Assembly (NCBI GenBank): GCA_910579865.1
Contig: CAJTXA010000011.1
Coordinates: 1 to 64,000, forward strand
Source of the DNA: an uncultured Lachnospiraceae bacterium
GTDB taxonomy: Bacteria; Bacillota; Clostridia; Lachnospirales; Lachnospiraceae
DNA: 64,000 nt
Direction of reading: 5' to 3'
In this document: positions 1 to 7,395 of the stretch, one piece after another
Numbering within the stretch: position 1 is the stretch's first letter
Layout: each line of letters starts with the position of its first letter
Notes under the pieces: model-generated
The model's database searches: none
What the model was told of the DNA's origin: nothing
The model's input: the letters and a program-made list of their open reading frames with translations, nothing else
Made by a program: the position numbers and the translations under genes

Positions 1-129
1 CGGGAGTTTGTGGAGAAAATCGTAATCCACGAATCGGAAGCCCTTGACGGGAAACGCCGGGGGAAGCTCCGCAGACAGGAAATCGAAATCTATTACTCTT
101 TTGTCGGCAAGGTAGAATTGCCCGACTAA
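1..129 (+). CDS. C-terminal tail of a large serine recombinase (partial)
   Basis: Only the last 42 codons lie in the window, and the gene begins to the left. The residues around FVEKIVIHE and EIEIYYSFVGKVELPD match the usual ending of large serine recombinases with a DUF4368-type tail, which integrate and excise transposons or integrative elements. The segment is visibly more GC-rich than the genes that follow, which suggests transferred DNA. In such elements the recombinase is often the last gene, so an attachment site may lie shortly after its stop codon. The family is inferred from a short tail, so the confidence is moderate. Confidence 0.6.
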   Translation, partial: REFVEKIVIHESEALDGKRRGKLRRQEIEIYYSFVGKVELPD

Positions 130-291
130 AGCCCGACCCGTCCGGCAGTCAGCTGGACAGGGAACAGCAAAATTTTTTACACTTCTTTTACTTCTTTATC
201 TCACATGAGCAAAAGACGCTGGCTTTCACTTCGTTCAAGCCACTACTCCCTTGACTCGTCGCCGCCCTTCAAAGAGCCTTCGTAATACCAG
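130..291. other. Intergenic stretch between recombinase tail and IS200-like transposase
   Basis: No gene is supported here. The first 40 bases stay GC-rich like the recombinase and then give way to AT-rich sequence near the AATTTTTT run at about 171, which may mark the edge of the mobile element. The rest probably belongs to the end of the IS200/IS605-like element, whose transposase stop codon lies just beyond. No attachment core could be confirmed without the other end of the element. Confidence 0.35.
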
Positions 292-757
292 CTACCCCTT
301 AAAGGGGTCTTTATATTTCTTCACACTCAACGTATCCTGCATAATGTCACTTTTCTCTTGTTCCTGAATATATTTCTTTATCGTTACCTCATTTAAACCT
401 ACCGTACTCACATAATATCCCTCTGCCCAGAAATAACGATTCCCATACTTATACTTTAAATTTGCGTGTTTATCGAAATATCATGAGCGCACGTTTTCCT
501 TTTAAATACCACATAAAAATCGATACACTCATTTTGGGTGGAATACTTACTAATATATGAATGTGATCGGGCATCCGATGTCCTTCTATGATTTCTACTC
601 CTTTATATACACACAACTGTTTTATAATATCTCGAATACTTTCTTTGTATTGATTATAGATCGCTTTTCGTCTATACTTAGGAGTGAAAACAATGTGGTA
701 CTTACACATCCATTTCGTATGTGCCATACTGTTTGTCTTATTTGCCATAAAAATCAC
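292..757 (-). pseudogene. tnpA: IS200/IS605-family transposase TnpA, frameshifted
   Basis: This is a small HUH single-strand transposase. The N-terminal 90 residues are intact and include YHIVFTPKYRRK and the metal-binding DHIHILVS motif. At about 476-480 an extra A on the + strand (ATATTTCG instead of the expected ATATTCG on the coding strand) shifts the frame right after ALMIF. The alternative frame continues perfectly with DKHANLKYKYGNRYFWAEGYY, the catalytic-tyrosine region KKYIQEQ, and an end at KDPFKG. Joining the two frames gives a complete protein of about 155 residues. The gene is therefore a recent single-base pseudogene or a sequencing error. Programmed frameshifting is not typical of this family. 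Confidence 0.85.
294..308. repeat. Perfect hairpin at the 3' end of tnpA
   Basis: The arms ACCCCTT and AAGGGGT are separated by one base and overlap the transposase stop codon. IS200/IS605 elements carry subterminal hairpins that TnpA recognises as single-stranded DNA. This one is in the right place to be either the right-end hairpin or the terminator of the transposase transcript. Confidence 0.5.
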
Positions 758-1206
758 CTTTCCTTTCGTTATGTAGTAGCTTGAACAACTCTATCATAAC
801 GGAAAGGTGATTCTACATTTTTCTGAACACGAAAAACTCCGAGGCGTTCAACCGGCTAAAGCCAATAATAAATACAAAGGGACAATTTGTCCCTTTGTGG
901 GTATCATATCTTGTTATTTGAAGGATTTCTGTAGCATACTCAACTCAAAATTAGCGTTACACCTGTAAAGTTTGATTTAACATATCATTTTGTAAAGTCA
1001 TAGCCACAAGTGGCAACGAGGTTGTTAGTTATAGTATCCTTTTGTTTGAAGCAGTTCTATAACTGAATCCAAAATTGGCTTGCATTGACAGATTTTTTAA
1101 TAAGACCAAAAAGAATATAAAGTATACATTGAAAAGTAATGAAATATTTGTTTTCATGAACGGAATCATAAATTCTGACTAAGAAAGAAATGGAGGATTG
1201 AAGGAA
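758..1206. other. Non-coding flank of the IS200-like element
   Basis: No convincing gene is seen. The stretch from 800 to 870, with TTTTTCTGAACACGAAAAAC followed by GGCTAAAGCC, looks like the left end of the IS200-type element. A strong palindrome follows at 874-898. From about 900 to 1190 the sequence is AT-rich without a recognisable RNA or coding signal. Confidence 0.4.
874..898. terminator. Strong 11-bp palindrome, likely bidirectional terminator
   Basis: The arms ACAAAGGGACA and TGTCCCTTTGT pair perfectly around the three-base loop ATT. There is no long T-run after the stem, so termination would be weak. The palindrome may instead mark the border of the adjacent IS200-like element. Confidence 0.45.
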
Positions 1207-1734
1207 ATGGGTATTAACAGAATAGGAATAGCGGGATATCCGTTGACAGAATATGCGGTAAGGAAGATAGGAAGAAGTGCAGAATCCGGGGCTGTAGGAT
1301 TTATGGAAACTGTGGAAGATGTGGAAGAAAAGGCGGCGCAGGGAAAAGCAGTCAACCAGGATGAGAAAGCCTTTGAGATGGTCGGACCCAATGCTCCGCA
1401 GGATGTGAAGAATGCGTGGATGAAGGCGGCGAAAGAAGTAAATGCGAATGGTGTGGGAATCCGAGGAAACGGAATGATGAGCCATATATCGCAGATGATG
1501 GTGCAGCGGCTTAATAAACAGCTTAAGGGGGAAACGGGAAATTTTGACATTCTTGGAAACACGGTGGGATCTGCGATCCAGGCAATGAAAAAGGTGCTGT
1601 ATGATTTAGAGCATCCTGTAGTATATACGCCTAGGAGCATAGAGGTTCAGCAGGCCCGCATCAAAGAAGGCGAATTTTACAGGGCATTTTTGGAGAAGCT
1701 GGAACAGCAGAGAAGTATACAGTTAAATATATAG
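1207..1734 (+). CDS. Unrecognised soluble protein, 175 aa
   Basis: The product is not recognised. It has no signal peptide, membrane segment or metal-binding motif. It is mostly helical in character, with charged and Gln/Glu-rich stretches such as VEDVEEKAAQGKAVNQDEKAF near the N-terminus and ARIKEGEFYRAFLEKLEQQR at the C-terminus, and several Met-rich patches (MMSHISQMM). I chose ATG 1207 because GGAGG lies ten bases upstream; a TTG at 1198 would abut that site. The codons are more GC-rich than those of the ribosomal genes that follow, and the gene sits next to mobile-element debris, so acquisition by transfer is plausible. No function is proposed. Confidence 0.7.
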   Translation: MGINRIGIAGYPLTEYAVRKIGRSAESGAVGFMETVEDVEEKAAQGKAVNQDEKAFEMVGPNAPQDVKNAWMKAAKEVNANGVGIRGNGMMSHISQMMVQRLNKQLKGETGNFDILGNTVGSAIQAMKKVLYDLEHPVVYTPRSIEVQQARIKEGEFYRAFLEKLEQQRSIQLNI

Positions 1735-1764
1735 TATCAAATTTGTTGAATGAGGTTAGGGTTA

Positions 1765-1932
1765 ATGAAAAAAGCAGCATTGATTTTAGGAATTATTTTT
1801 TTAATTTTGACATTTGTAGGCGGTGGATATGTTCTTATAAATCATGGGCAAGTAAATGCCGGATATGCGGTTGTGCCAGGAATTTGGACTATGATATGTT
1901 TTGGGCTTTACCGGAATGGGAAATGTGACTAA
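1765..1932 (+). CDS. Small two-helix membrane protein, 55 aa
   Basis: This short protein starts with MKKAALILGIIFLILTFVGGGYVLI, a clear transmembrane helix. A second hydrophobic stretch (AGYAVVPGIWTMICFGLY) ends in a short polar tail. It resembles many small hypothetical inner-membrane proteins, and no family is assigned. ATG 1765 was chosen because GAGG lies nine bases upstream. An in-frame ATG at 1750 would add five residues but has no ribosome-binding site. It is separated from the ribosomal operon downstream by that operon's own promoter. Confidence 0.5.
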   Translation: MKKAALILGIIFLILTFVGGGYVLINHGQVNAGYAVVPGIWTMICFGLYRNGKCD

Positions 1933-1986
1933 TATTAAAGTATTGTAATCCCGTAAAAAGAATAAAACCTTTTTTATAAAAATTGG

Positions 1987-2015
1987 TTGACAAACAGATT
2001 TTCGAATGGTAACAT
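1987..2015 (+). promoter_or_regulatory. SigA-type promoter of the rplU operon
   Basis: A perfect TTGACA at 1987-1992 is followed by a 17-base spacer and TAACAT at 2010-2015. Transcription would start near 2022, leaving a leader of about 80 bases before rplU. Confidence 0.75.
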
Positions 2016-2021
2016 ATAGAA

Positions 2022-2102
2022 GTATGCCGCACAACTAGGTAAGAAAAGTATGAAGGAGTTTCATCACCAAAGTTGGCGAGTAATGATAATAGGAGGTGTC
2101 TT
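2022..2102 (+). promoter_or_regulatory. Candidate ribosomal protein L21 leader
   Basis: The roughly 80-base untranslated region between the promoter and rplU is long enough to fold. In Firmicutes this position often holds the L21 leader, an RNA element thought to mediate autogenous control. I cannot verify the consensus structure by eye; a covariance-model search would decide. The ribosome-binding site AGGAGG lies just upstream of the start codon. Confidence 0.45.
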
Positions 2103-2411
2103 ATGTACGCAATTATTGCAACAGGTGGTAAGCAATACAAAGTGTCGGAAGGCGATATCATTCGAGTAGAAAAGCTAGGCGTAGAGGCTGGCGGTACAGT
2201 TACTTTTGATCAAGTATTGGCAGTAAATAATGGTTCTTTGGTTGTTGGAAATCCTACTGTAGCTAATGCAACAGTATCGGCAAGTGTCGTAAAAGAAGGC
2301 AGAGCAAAGAAGATTATTGTATACAAATACAAGAGGAAGACAGGATATCATAAGAAAAACGGACATAGACAATCTTTTACAGAAGTAAAGATTGATAAGA
2401 TTCAAGCTTAA
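2103..2411 (+). CDS. rplU: 50S ribosomal protein L21
   Basis: This 102-residue protein binds 23S rRNA in the large subunit. It begins MYAIIATGGKQYKV and carries the family signature near the C-terminus (YKYKRKTGYHKKNGHRQ), where basic residues contact rRNA. The length is typical for L21. ATG 2103 is preceded by AGGAGG at a good distance; a longer in-frame opening at 2073 lacks a binding site and extends the conserved N-terminus. It is the first gene of the rplU-prp-rpmA operon, a conserved order in Firmicutes. Confidence 0.97.
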   Translation: MYAIIATGGKQYKVSEGDIIRVEKLGVEAGGTVTFDQVLAVNNGSLVVGNPTVANATVSASVVKEGRAKKIIVYKYKRKTGYHKKNGHRQSFTEVKIDKIQA

Positions 2412-2444
2412 TTAGCAAAATGTCATTTTTTATTGAAATGGATT

Positions 2445-2777
2445 ATGATTAAAGTAATTTTTTATAAAGATTCGGACGATTGTTATACTGGCTTTCAAGT
2501 GAAAGGACATGCTGGTTTTGCTGCATATGGAAAAGATATTATCTGTGCAGGTGTTTCTGTATTGGCAATTAATACAGTAAACTCGATTGAAATATTGACA
2601 CAGGATCGTTTTCAGTGCGAAATGGATGAAGAAAAAGGATTCATCGACCTGCGTTTTTTTTCAAAAGTCAGTGAGAAAACGACTTTATTATTGGATTCTT
2701 TTCAACTAGGTTTGAATGGAATCAAAGAAGAAAATACTGGATATCTATCAGTGAAAACAAGGAGGTGGAAACCATGA
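2445..2777 (+). CDS. prp: Ribosomal-processing cysteine protease Prp
   Basis: Prp is the cysteine protease that removes the N-terminal extension of ribosomal protein L27 in Firmicutes. The 110-residue protein shows the catalytic histidine in VKGHAGFAAYGKDI and the catalytic cysteine in DIICAGVSVLA, about 12 residues later, as in the YsxB/Prp family. It lies between rplU and rpmA, its conserved place, and its TGA stop overlaps the rpmA start codon, so translation is probably coupled. The start at ATG 2445 fits family members beginning MIKV; a TTG at 2433 in the same frame is an alternative, and neither has a strong ribosome-binding site. Confidence 0.93.
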   Translation: MIKVIFYKDSDDCYTGFQVKGHAGFAAYGKDIICAGVSVLAINTVNSIEILTQDRFQCEMDEEKGFIDLRFFSKVSEKTTLLLDSFQLGLNGIKEENTGYLSVKTRRWKP

Positions 2778-3058
2778 TGAAGATGAACCTTCAGTTATTT
2801 GCTCATAAAAAGGGTGTTGGATCTACAAAAAACGGCAGAGATTCGGAGTCGAAGCGATTAGGTGCTAAGAGAGCCGATGGTCAGTTTGTAAAAGCTGGTA
2901 ATATTCTTTACAGACAACGTGGAACAAAGATTCATCCAGGGGTGAATGTAGGACGTGGTAGTGATGATACATTATTTGCAATCTGTGATGGTATTTTACG
3001 ATTCGAAAGAAAAGGCAGAGATAGAAAACAAGCTTCTGTTTATCCAGTAGAACAGTAA
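2774..3058 (+). CDS. rpmA: 50S ribosomal protein L27 with cleavable N-terminus
   Basis: L27 reaches towards the peptidyl-transferase centre of the ribosome. The protein starts MMKMNLQLFAHKKGVGS. The NLQLF segment is the known Firmicutes pre-sequence, cut after Phe by the Prp protease encoded just upstream to expose AHKKG. The remainder (NGRDSESKRLG, GNILYRQRGTKIHPG) is standard L27. GGAGG at 2761-2765 gives an eight-base spacing to ATG 2774. The pre-protein is 94 residues long. Confidence 0.97.
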   Translation: MMKMNLQLFAHKKGVGSTKNGRDSESKRLGAKRADGQFVKAGNILYRQRGTKIHPGVNVGRGSDDTLFAICDGILRFERKGRDRKQASVYPVEQ

Positions 3059-3070
3059 AAATGGGATAAA

Positions 3071-3108
3071 AAATGGGAACATTCCGATAAGGTTTGTTCC
3101 CATTTCAT
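3071..3108 (+). terminator. Hairpin after rpmA
   Basis: The arms AAATGGGAACA (3071-3081) and TGTTCCCATTT (3095-3105) pair perfectly and are followed by a weak CATTATTTA tail. It probably terminates or attenuates the ribosomal transcript before obgE. Confidence 0.6.
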
Positions 3109-3164
3109 TATTTAGCGGTTTTAAAAAATGCTTTAATTTAGAAAAAGAGAAAGGTAGGAAAGCA

Positions 3165-4454
3165 ATGTTTGCAGATAGAGCGACGATATGGATTCGATCG
3201 GGAAAAGGTGGAGATGGGTGTGTAAGTTTTCGAAGAGAAATGTATGTTGCAGCTGGCGGACCGGATGGCGGAGATGGTGGAAACGGAGGCAATATTATTT
3301 TTGAAGTAGAAGATGGTCTGAATACATTAACAGATTTCCGGCATATTCGTAAGTATGCAGCAGAAGATGGAGAAAATGGGCGATCAAAAAATTGTTCTGG
3401 GAAAAATGGAGCCGATCGTGTGATTAAGGTACCAGCTGGTACCATTATTCGAGAGGAATCTACTGGAAAGGTAATTGCAGATATGTCGGGTGAGAACCGC
3501 AGAGAGATTATTTTAAAGGGAGGACGTGGCGGAAAAGGAAACCGACATTATGCAACAGCTACAATGCAAGTGCCAAAGTATGCACAACCTGGACAAGATG
3601 CAAAGGAACTGACTGTTCTTTTAGAACTGAAAGTAATTGCAGATGTTGGATTGGTTGGATTTCCAAATGTTGGAAAATCAACATTACTTTCTCGTGTTAC
3701 CAATGCAAAGCCAAAAATTGCAAATTATCATTTTACCACATTAAATCCTAATCTTGGAGTTGTAGATTTAGATGGACATCAGGGATTTGTAATTGCAGAT
3801 ATTCCAGGACTTATTGAAGGAGCTTCAGAAGGAATTGGGCTTGGGTATGAATTTTTACGTCATATTGAACGAACAAAAGTATTAATTCACTTAGTAGATG
3901 CTGCTTCTACAGAAGGACGTGATCCGATTACAGATATTTATACGATTCATGCAGAATTAAATGCTTATAAAAAAGAACTAGGAGAACGTCCACAAGTAAT
4001 TGCTGCAAATAAAATTGATGCTATTTTTCAGGAAGATGGAGAAAAAAGTCCAATAGAACGAATCCAAGAAGAATTTGAACCACAAGGAATTAAAGTGTTT
4101 CCTATTTCGGCAGTAAGTGGAAAAGGAGTAAAAGAACTTTTATACTATGTACAGGAATTGCTTTCTACTGTAGATACTGCGCCTATTGTATTTGAGAAAG
4201 AATTTTTCCCAGAGTTTATGCAAGATCCAACCCTTCCTTATACAGTAAAACAGGAAGAAGAGGGAAGATTTTCAGTAGAAGGGCCTCGTATTGAACGTAT
4301 GTTGGGATATACTAATTTAGACTCTGAAAAGGGATTTGAATTTTTCCAAAAGTTTTTAAAAGAGAATGGTATTTTAGAGGAATTAGAACAGCTTGGAATT
4401 GTAGATGGAGATACCGTAAAGATTTATGGGTTTGAATTTGAATATTTTAAATAA
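3165..4454 (+). CDS. obgE: GTPase ObgE/CgtA
   Basis: This is an essential GTPase involved in large-subunit assembly and stress control. The layout is complete: a glycine-rich Obg fold at residues 1-158 (many GGDGG-type turns), a G domain with P-loop GFPNVGKST at 165-173, DIPG at 212-215 and NKID at 282-285, and a C-terminal OCT domain from about residue 350. At 429 residues it has the length usual for Firmicutes Obg with an OCT tail. It follows rpmA, the conserved gene order. Confidence 0.97.
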   Translation: MFADRATIWIRSGKGGDGCVSFRREMYVAAGGPDGGDGGNGGNIIFEVEDGLNTLTDFRHIRKYAAEDGENGRSKNCSGKNGADRVIKVPAGTIIREESTGKVIADMSGENRREIILKGGRGGKGNRHYATATMQVPKYAQPGQDAKELTVLLELKVIADVGLVGFPNVGKSTLLSRVTNAKPKIANYHFTTLNPNLGVVDLDGHQGFVIADIPGLIEGASEGIGLGYEFLRHIERTKVLIHLVDAASTEGRDPITDIYTIHAELNAYKKELGERPQVIAANKIDAIFQEDGEKSPIERIQEEFEPQGIKVFPISAVSGKGVKELLYYVQELLSTVDTAPIVFEKEFFPEFMQDPTLPYTVKQEEEGRFSVEGPRIERMLGYTNLDSEKGFEFFQKFLKENGILEELEQLGIVDGDTVKIYGFEFEYFK

Positions 4455-4499
4455 AAAAGGATATGCTGATAAAAAAGCGGAAAAGAATAACAGTTTTTA

Positions 4500-4528
4500 T
4501 TGATTAATTGGAAAATTTATGATATTCT
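4500..4528 (+). promoter_or_regulatory. Promoter upstream of yhbY
   Basis: TTGATT at 4500-4505, a 17-base spacer and TATTCT at 4523-4528 fit a SigA promoter. It would drive the yhbY-nadD-yqeK-rsfS group and separate it from obgE. Confidence 0.55.
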
Positions 4529-4584
4529 ATAAAGTACTGTTAATAATATATGATTCCATAAGAATCTGAGACGGAGGATAAAAA

Positions 4585-4881
4585 ATGACAAGTAAACAGA
4601 GGGCTTATTTAAAAAGCCTGGCATCTACAATGGATTCTGTTTTTCAAGTTGGAAAATCTAGTTTAACATCAGAATGGATTGATGCAGTAAAAGGTGTATT
4701 AGAAACACGTGAATTAATTAAAATAAATGTTTTAAAAAATTGTATGGATGATCCGAAAGAAATTGCAAATTCCATAGCATCTTGTACTCGTTCTGAGGTT
4801 GTACAAGTAATCGGAAGAAAGATTATTCTATACAAACAGGCAGATGAGAAAGAAAAGCGAGCAATTATTCTGCCAAAATAA
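4585..4881 (+). CDS. yhbY: YhbY-type CRM-domain RNA-binding protein
   Basis: The 98-residue protein is a single CRM domain, a small KH-like RNA-binding fold found on pre-50S particles. It begins MTSKQRAYLKSLA and contains VFQVGKSSLT and the family-typical LIKINVLKNC. A GxxG-type loop is near the end (VIGRKIILYKQ). It is followed 25 bases later by nadD, the conserved Firmicutes context of yqeI-yqeJ-yqeK. Confidence 0.93.
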   Translation: MTSKQRAYLKSLASTMDSVFQVGKSSLTSEWIDAVKGVLETRELIKINVLKNCMDDPKEIANSIASCTRSEVVQVIGRKIILYKQADEKEKRAIILPK

Positions 4882-4906
4882 AAGATAAGACACAGGAGGC
4901 ATAGAA

Positions 4907-5533
4907 ATGACAAAAAGAGTTGGTATATTTGGTGGTACATTTGATCCGATTCATTGTGCACATTTAATATTGGCAGAACATGCATGGGAACAATTTCAAT
5001 TAGATACCATATTGATGATGCCATGTGCAGTGCCTCCCCATAAAGAAGATCGGGAAATTACACCTGCTTTTCATCGCAGCCGTATGGTGCAGCTTGCAAT
5101 TGAAGATAATAATCATTTTAAATTGTCAAATTTTGAGATAGAAAGAGAAGGAGTCACTCATACAGCAGACACCGTTCGGTTATTAAAGGAGGAACATCCA
5201 GAGTGTGAATATTTTTTTATTTTGGGTGCAGATTCTTTATTTTATATTGATACATGGTATCATCCAGATCAGATTTTAGGACAAATCCCAATTATTGCTG
5301 CGGTACGTGGCGATGCCGATCAGGAAGATTTGAAAAAACAAATCGTATCTTTAAAGGAACGTTATCCCGCCAGTCAGATTACATTGTTAGATACACCTCA
5401 TATTGAGATTTCTTCCACTATGATTCGTGAAAATATCCGTCAGGGAAAAACAATTAAATATTATGTACCAAAAGATGTGGAAAAATATATTTATCAGCAG
5501 AAATTATATCAAGAATCTGAGACAGGAAGGTGA
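4907..5533 (+). CDS. nadD: Nicotinate-nucleotide adenylyltransferase
   Basis: The enzyme adenylates nicotinate mononucleotide to deamido-NAD in NAD synthesis. The nucleotidyltransferase signature GGTFDPIHCAHL is at residues 9-20 and the second signature, ISSTMIR, is near the C-terminus. The length of 208 residues is typical. AGGAGG precedes the ATG. It ends eight bases before the yqeK start. Confidence 0.96.
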   Translation: MTKRVGIFGGTFDPIHCAHLILAEHAWEQFQLDTILMMPCAVPPHKEDREITPAFHRSRMVQLAIEDNNHFKLSNFEIEREGVTHTADTVRLLKEEHPECEYFFILGADSLFYIDTWYHPDQILGQIPIIAAVRGDADQEDLKKQIVSLKERYPASQITLLDTPHIEISSTMIRENIRQGKTIKYYVPKDVEKYIYQQKLYQESETGR

Positions 5534-5540
5534 AAGTTAC

Positions 5541-6149
5541 GTGCAATATAATGTTGATAAGATAAAACAGCATCTAAAGCGGAAACAGTCTGCGGAACGT
5601 TATGAACATACCATTGGCGTTGCTTATACCGCAATTTGCATGGCTATGCGGTTTGACTGTGATATAAAAAAAGCTGAGATTGCTGGACTTTTACATGATT
5701 GTGCAAAATGTTTTTCCGATGAGGCACAGTTAAGCAAATGTGAAAAATATCATATCCGTATTTCGGATGCAGAACGATTTGCCCCTTACTTGCTTCATTC
5801 CAAATTAGGGGCATTTATGGCGATGGACAAATTTGGCGTCAACGATAAAGATATTATTAATGCTATTTTATATCATACAACAGGTCGACCAGCAATGTCT
5901 ACATTAGAGAAAATTATTTATATTGCGGATTATATTGAACCAAGACGTACCAAAGCACAAAATCTTAATGAAATTCGTCGTATGGCATTTGTGGATTTAG
6001 ATATTACAATGGTGATGATTCTTGGAGATATTTTGGAATATTTAAAAAGAAAAAATAGAGAAAATATTGATGAAATGACAAAAAAAGCATATGATTATTA
6101 TAAACAGTTAGATTTGGAAAGAAAAGAGGTTTTAGAAAAAGCAGAATAA
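5541..6149 (+). CDS. yqeK: HD-domain hydrolase YqeK
   Basis: YqeK-family HD proteins hydrolyse diadenosine tetraphosphate symmetrically. The 202-residue product contains RYEHTIGVA, the metal-ligand pair in LLHDCAK, and the YHTTGRPAMS and IYIADYIEPRR segments that define the family. I placed the start at GTG 5541, eleven bases after AGGAAGG; the longer open frame overlaps nadD and has no conservation. It sits directly between nadD and rsfS. Confidence 0.92.
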   Translation: MQYNVDKIKQHLKRKQSAERYEHTIGVAYTAICMAMRFDCDIKKAEIAGLLHDCAKCFSDEAQLSKCEKYHIRISDAERFAPYLLHSKLGAFMAMDKFGVNDKDIINAILYHTTGRPAMSTLEKIIYIADYIEPRRTKAQNLNEIRRMAFVDLDITMVMILGDILEYLKRKNRENIDEMTKKAYDYYKQLDLERKEVLEKAE

Positions 6150-6173
6150 AAGAAAAAACAGGAGGGATTTTTA

Positions 6174-6530
6174 ATGGCGGAGGCGAAAGAACTAGTAAAG
6201 GTAGTGTATCATGCATTAGATAGTAAAAAAGGTGAAAATATTAAAATTATTGATATTTCAAATGTTTCTGTAGTTGCAGACTATTTTATTATTGCGCATG
6301 GTTCAAATCAAAACCAGGTACAAGCATTAGTTGACAGTGTACAAGAAGAGCTTTATAAATTAGGACAAGAACCGATTCAAATTGAAGGATATCGAACAGG
6401 TAATTGGATTCTAATGGACTATGGTGATATTATTGTACATGTATTTTCAAAGGAAGATCGTTTGTTTTATGACTTAGAAAGAATTTGGAGAGATGGAAAA
6501 GATATCGAAATAGAAGAAATTATATCATAA
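6174..6530 (+). CDS. rsfS: Ribosomal silencing factor RsfS
   Basis: RsfS binds L14 and blocks subunit joining when nutrients run low. The 118-residue protein shows the family core: IKIIDISNVSVVADYFIIAHG, then IEGYRTGNWILMDYGDIIVHVF near the C-terminus. AGGAGG precedes the ATG. It closes the yhbY-nadD-yqeK-rsfS operon and is followed by a terminator. Confidence 0.96.
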   Translation: MAEAKELVKVVYHALDSKKGENIKIIDISNVSVVADYFIIAHGSNQNQVQALVDSVQEELYKLGQEPIQIEGYRTGNWILMDYGDIIVHVFSKEDRLFYDLERIWRDGKDIEIEEIIS

Positions 6531-6537
6531 AAAATGG

Positions 6538-6578
6538 CAGCAGAGAATCAATGCAATGCCATTTCTCTGCTGTTCTTT
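6538..6578 (+). terminator. Terminator after rsfS
   Basis: The arms CAGCAGAGAA (6538-6547) and TTCTCTGCTG (6563-6572) are followed by TTCTTTTCC. The hairpin lies between the converging rsfS and lexA genes and may serve both. Confidence 0.75.
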
Positions 6579-6599
6579 TCCATCAAATGTTTTCTCTTA

Positions 6600-7220
6600 T
6601 TAGTGAATATTTTTGCGAAATAAGCCAACTACTTTACCAAGAATTTCAACTTGATCGGTAATAATAGGCTCCATTTCATCATTTTCTGGTTGTAGGCGAT
6701 AGTGATCTTCTTCTTTAAAAAAGCGTTTTACGGTAGCAGAGTCTTCTAGTAAAGCTACAACAACATCTCCATTTTCTGCAGTTTGTTGTGCTTCTACCAA
6801 GATTTGATCGCCATCTAGGATTCCCATTTTAATCATACTATTTCCTTTTACTACTAACATAAAAGTATTTTTATTGTGTAAGTATTCAGTAGGAATTGGG
6901 AAATAACTCTCGATATTTTCTACTGCTAGAAGTGGTTCACCAGCAGCAACATGACCAATAATAGGGACATTTGCCATATCGGTACGAATATATTGAAAAG
7001 TATTATCTAGGATTTCAATGGCTCTTGGTTTAGTAGGGTTTCTACGAATATAACCTTTCTTTTCTAATGTTTCTAAATGAGAGTGAACAGACGAAGTGGA
7101 TTTTAGATGAACTGCTTCACAGATATCACGAACGGCAGGTGGATATCCTTTTAATCGAATTTCGGATTTAATATATTCTAAAATTTCCTGTTGTTTTAAC
7201 GAGATTTTTCCTTGACTCAT
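6600..7220 (-). CDS. lexA: SOS repressor LexA
   Basis: LexA represses DNA-damage genes and cleaves itself when RecA is activated. The 206-residue protein has an N-terminal winged helix (residues 1-65, with GYPPAVRDICEAV and the recognition helix STSSVHSHLE), an Ala93-Gly94 cleavage bond in GHVAAGEP, catalytic Ser128 in GNSM and Lys165 in TVKRFF. ATG 7220 follows AGGAGG; the extended frame to 7277 runs through the promoter. Tandem LexA boxes lie upstream, so it is autoregulated. Confidence 0.97.
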   Translation of the reverse strand: MSQGKISLKQQEILEYIKSEIRLKGYPPAVRDICEAVHLKSTSSVHSHLETLEKKGYIRRNPTKPRAIEILDNTFQYIRTDMANVPIIGHVAAGEPLLAVENIESYFPIPTEYLHNKNTFMLVVKGNSMIKMGILDGDQILVEAQQTAENGDVVVALLEDSATVKRFFKEEDHYRLQPENDEMEPIITDQVEILGKVVGLFRKNIH

Positions 7221-7244
7221 AAAATACCTCCTTTTTTTGAGCTT

Positions 7245-7273
7245 ATTATAGCACAAACGTTTTCTTTTTGCAA
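7245..7273 (-). promoter_or_regulatory. lexA promoter
   Basis: Read on the minus strand, TTGCAA (7273-7268) is separated by 17 bases from TATAAT (7250-7245). The -35 box overlaps the proximal end of the LexA operators. Confidence 0.7.
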
Positions 7274-7298
7274 ACAAATGTTTTCGAAAATATGTTTG
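7271..7298. promoter_or_regulatory. Tandem LexA (SOS) boxes
   Basis: The sequence CGAAAATATGTTTG at 7285-7298 differs from the Firmicutes consensus CGAAC-N4-GTTYG at one position. A second, weaker half-overlapping site, CAAACAAATGTTTTCG, lies at 7271-7286. Together they cover the -35 region of lexA, which fits autorepression. Confidence 0.7.
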
Positions 7299-7312
7299 TT
7301 ATATAGGTTAAA

Positions 7313-7362
7313 AAAGAAAAAAGGAAAAATAAGGAATGGTTTTCCTCTTTTCCTTTTTTCTT
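7313..7362 (-). terminator. Terminator of the zinc-ribbon gene
   Basis: A long A/G-rich arm (GAAAAAAGGAAAAATAAGGAA) faces a complementary arm (TTCCTCTTTTCCTTTTTTC) with a small bulge. On the minus strand the stem is followed by a U-rich tract, downstream of the gene ending at 7396. Confidence 0.55.
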
Positions 7363-7395
7363 GTATACAAATACAAAGGGATAAAATATATTTTA

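Noticed and set aside
557..784. Open frame on the + strand opposite the IS200-like transposase
   Set aside because: It is the shadow of the transposase gene; it has no ribosome-binding site and no protein-like composition.
1057..1640. Two minus-strand open frames opposite the unknown gene at 1207
   Set aside because: They lack start signals and read as antisense of a frame with better coding character and a ribosome-binding site.
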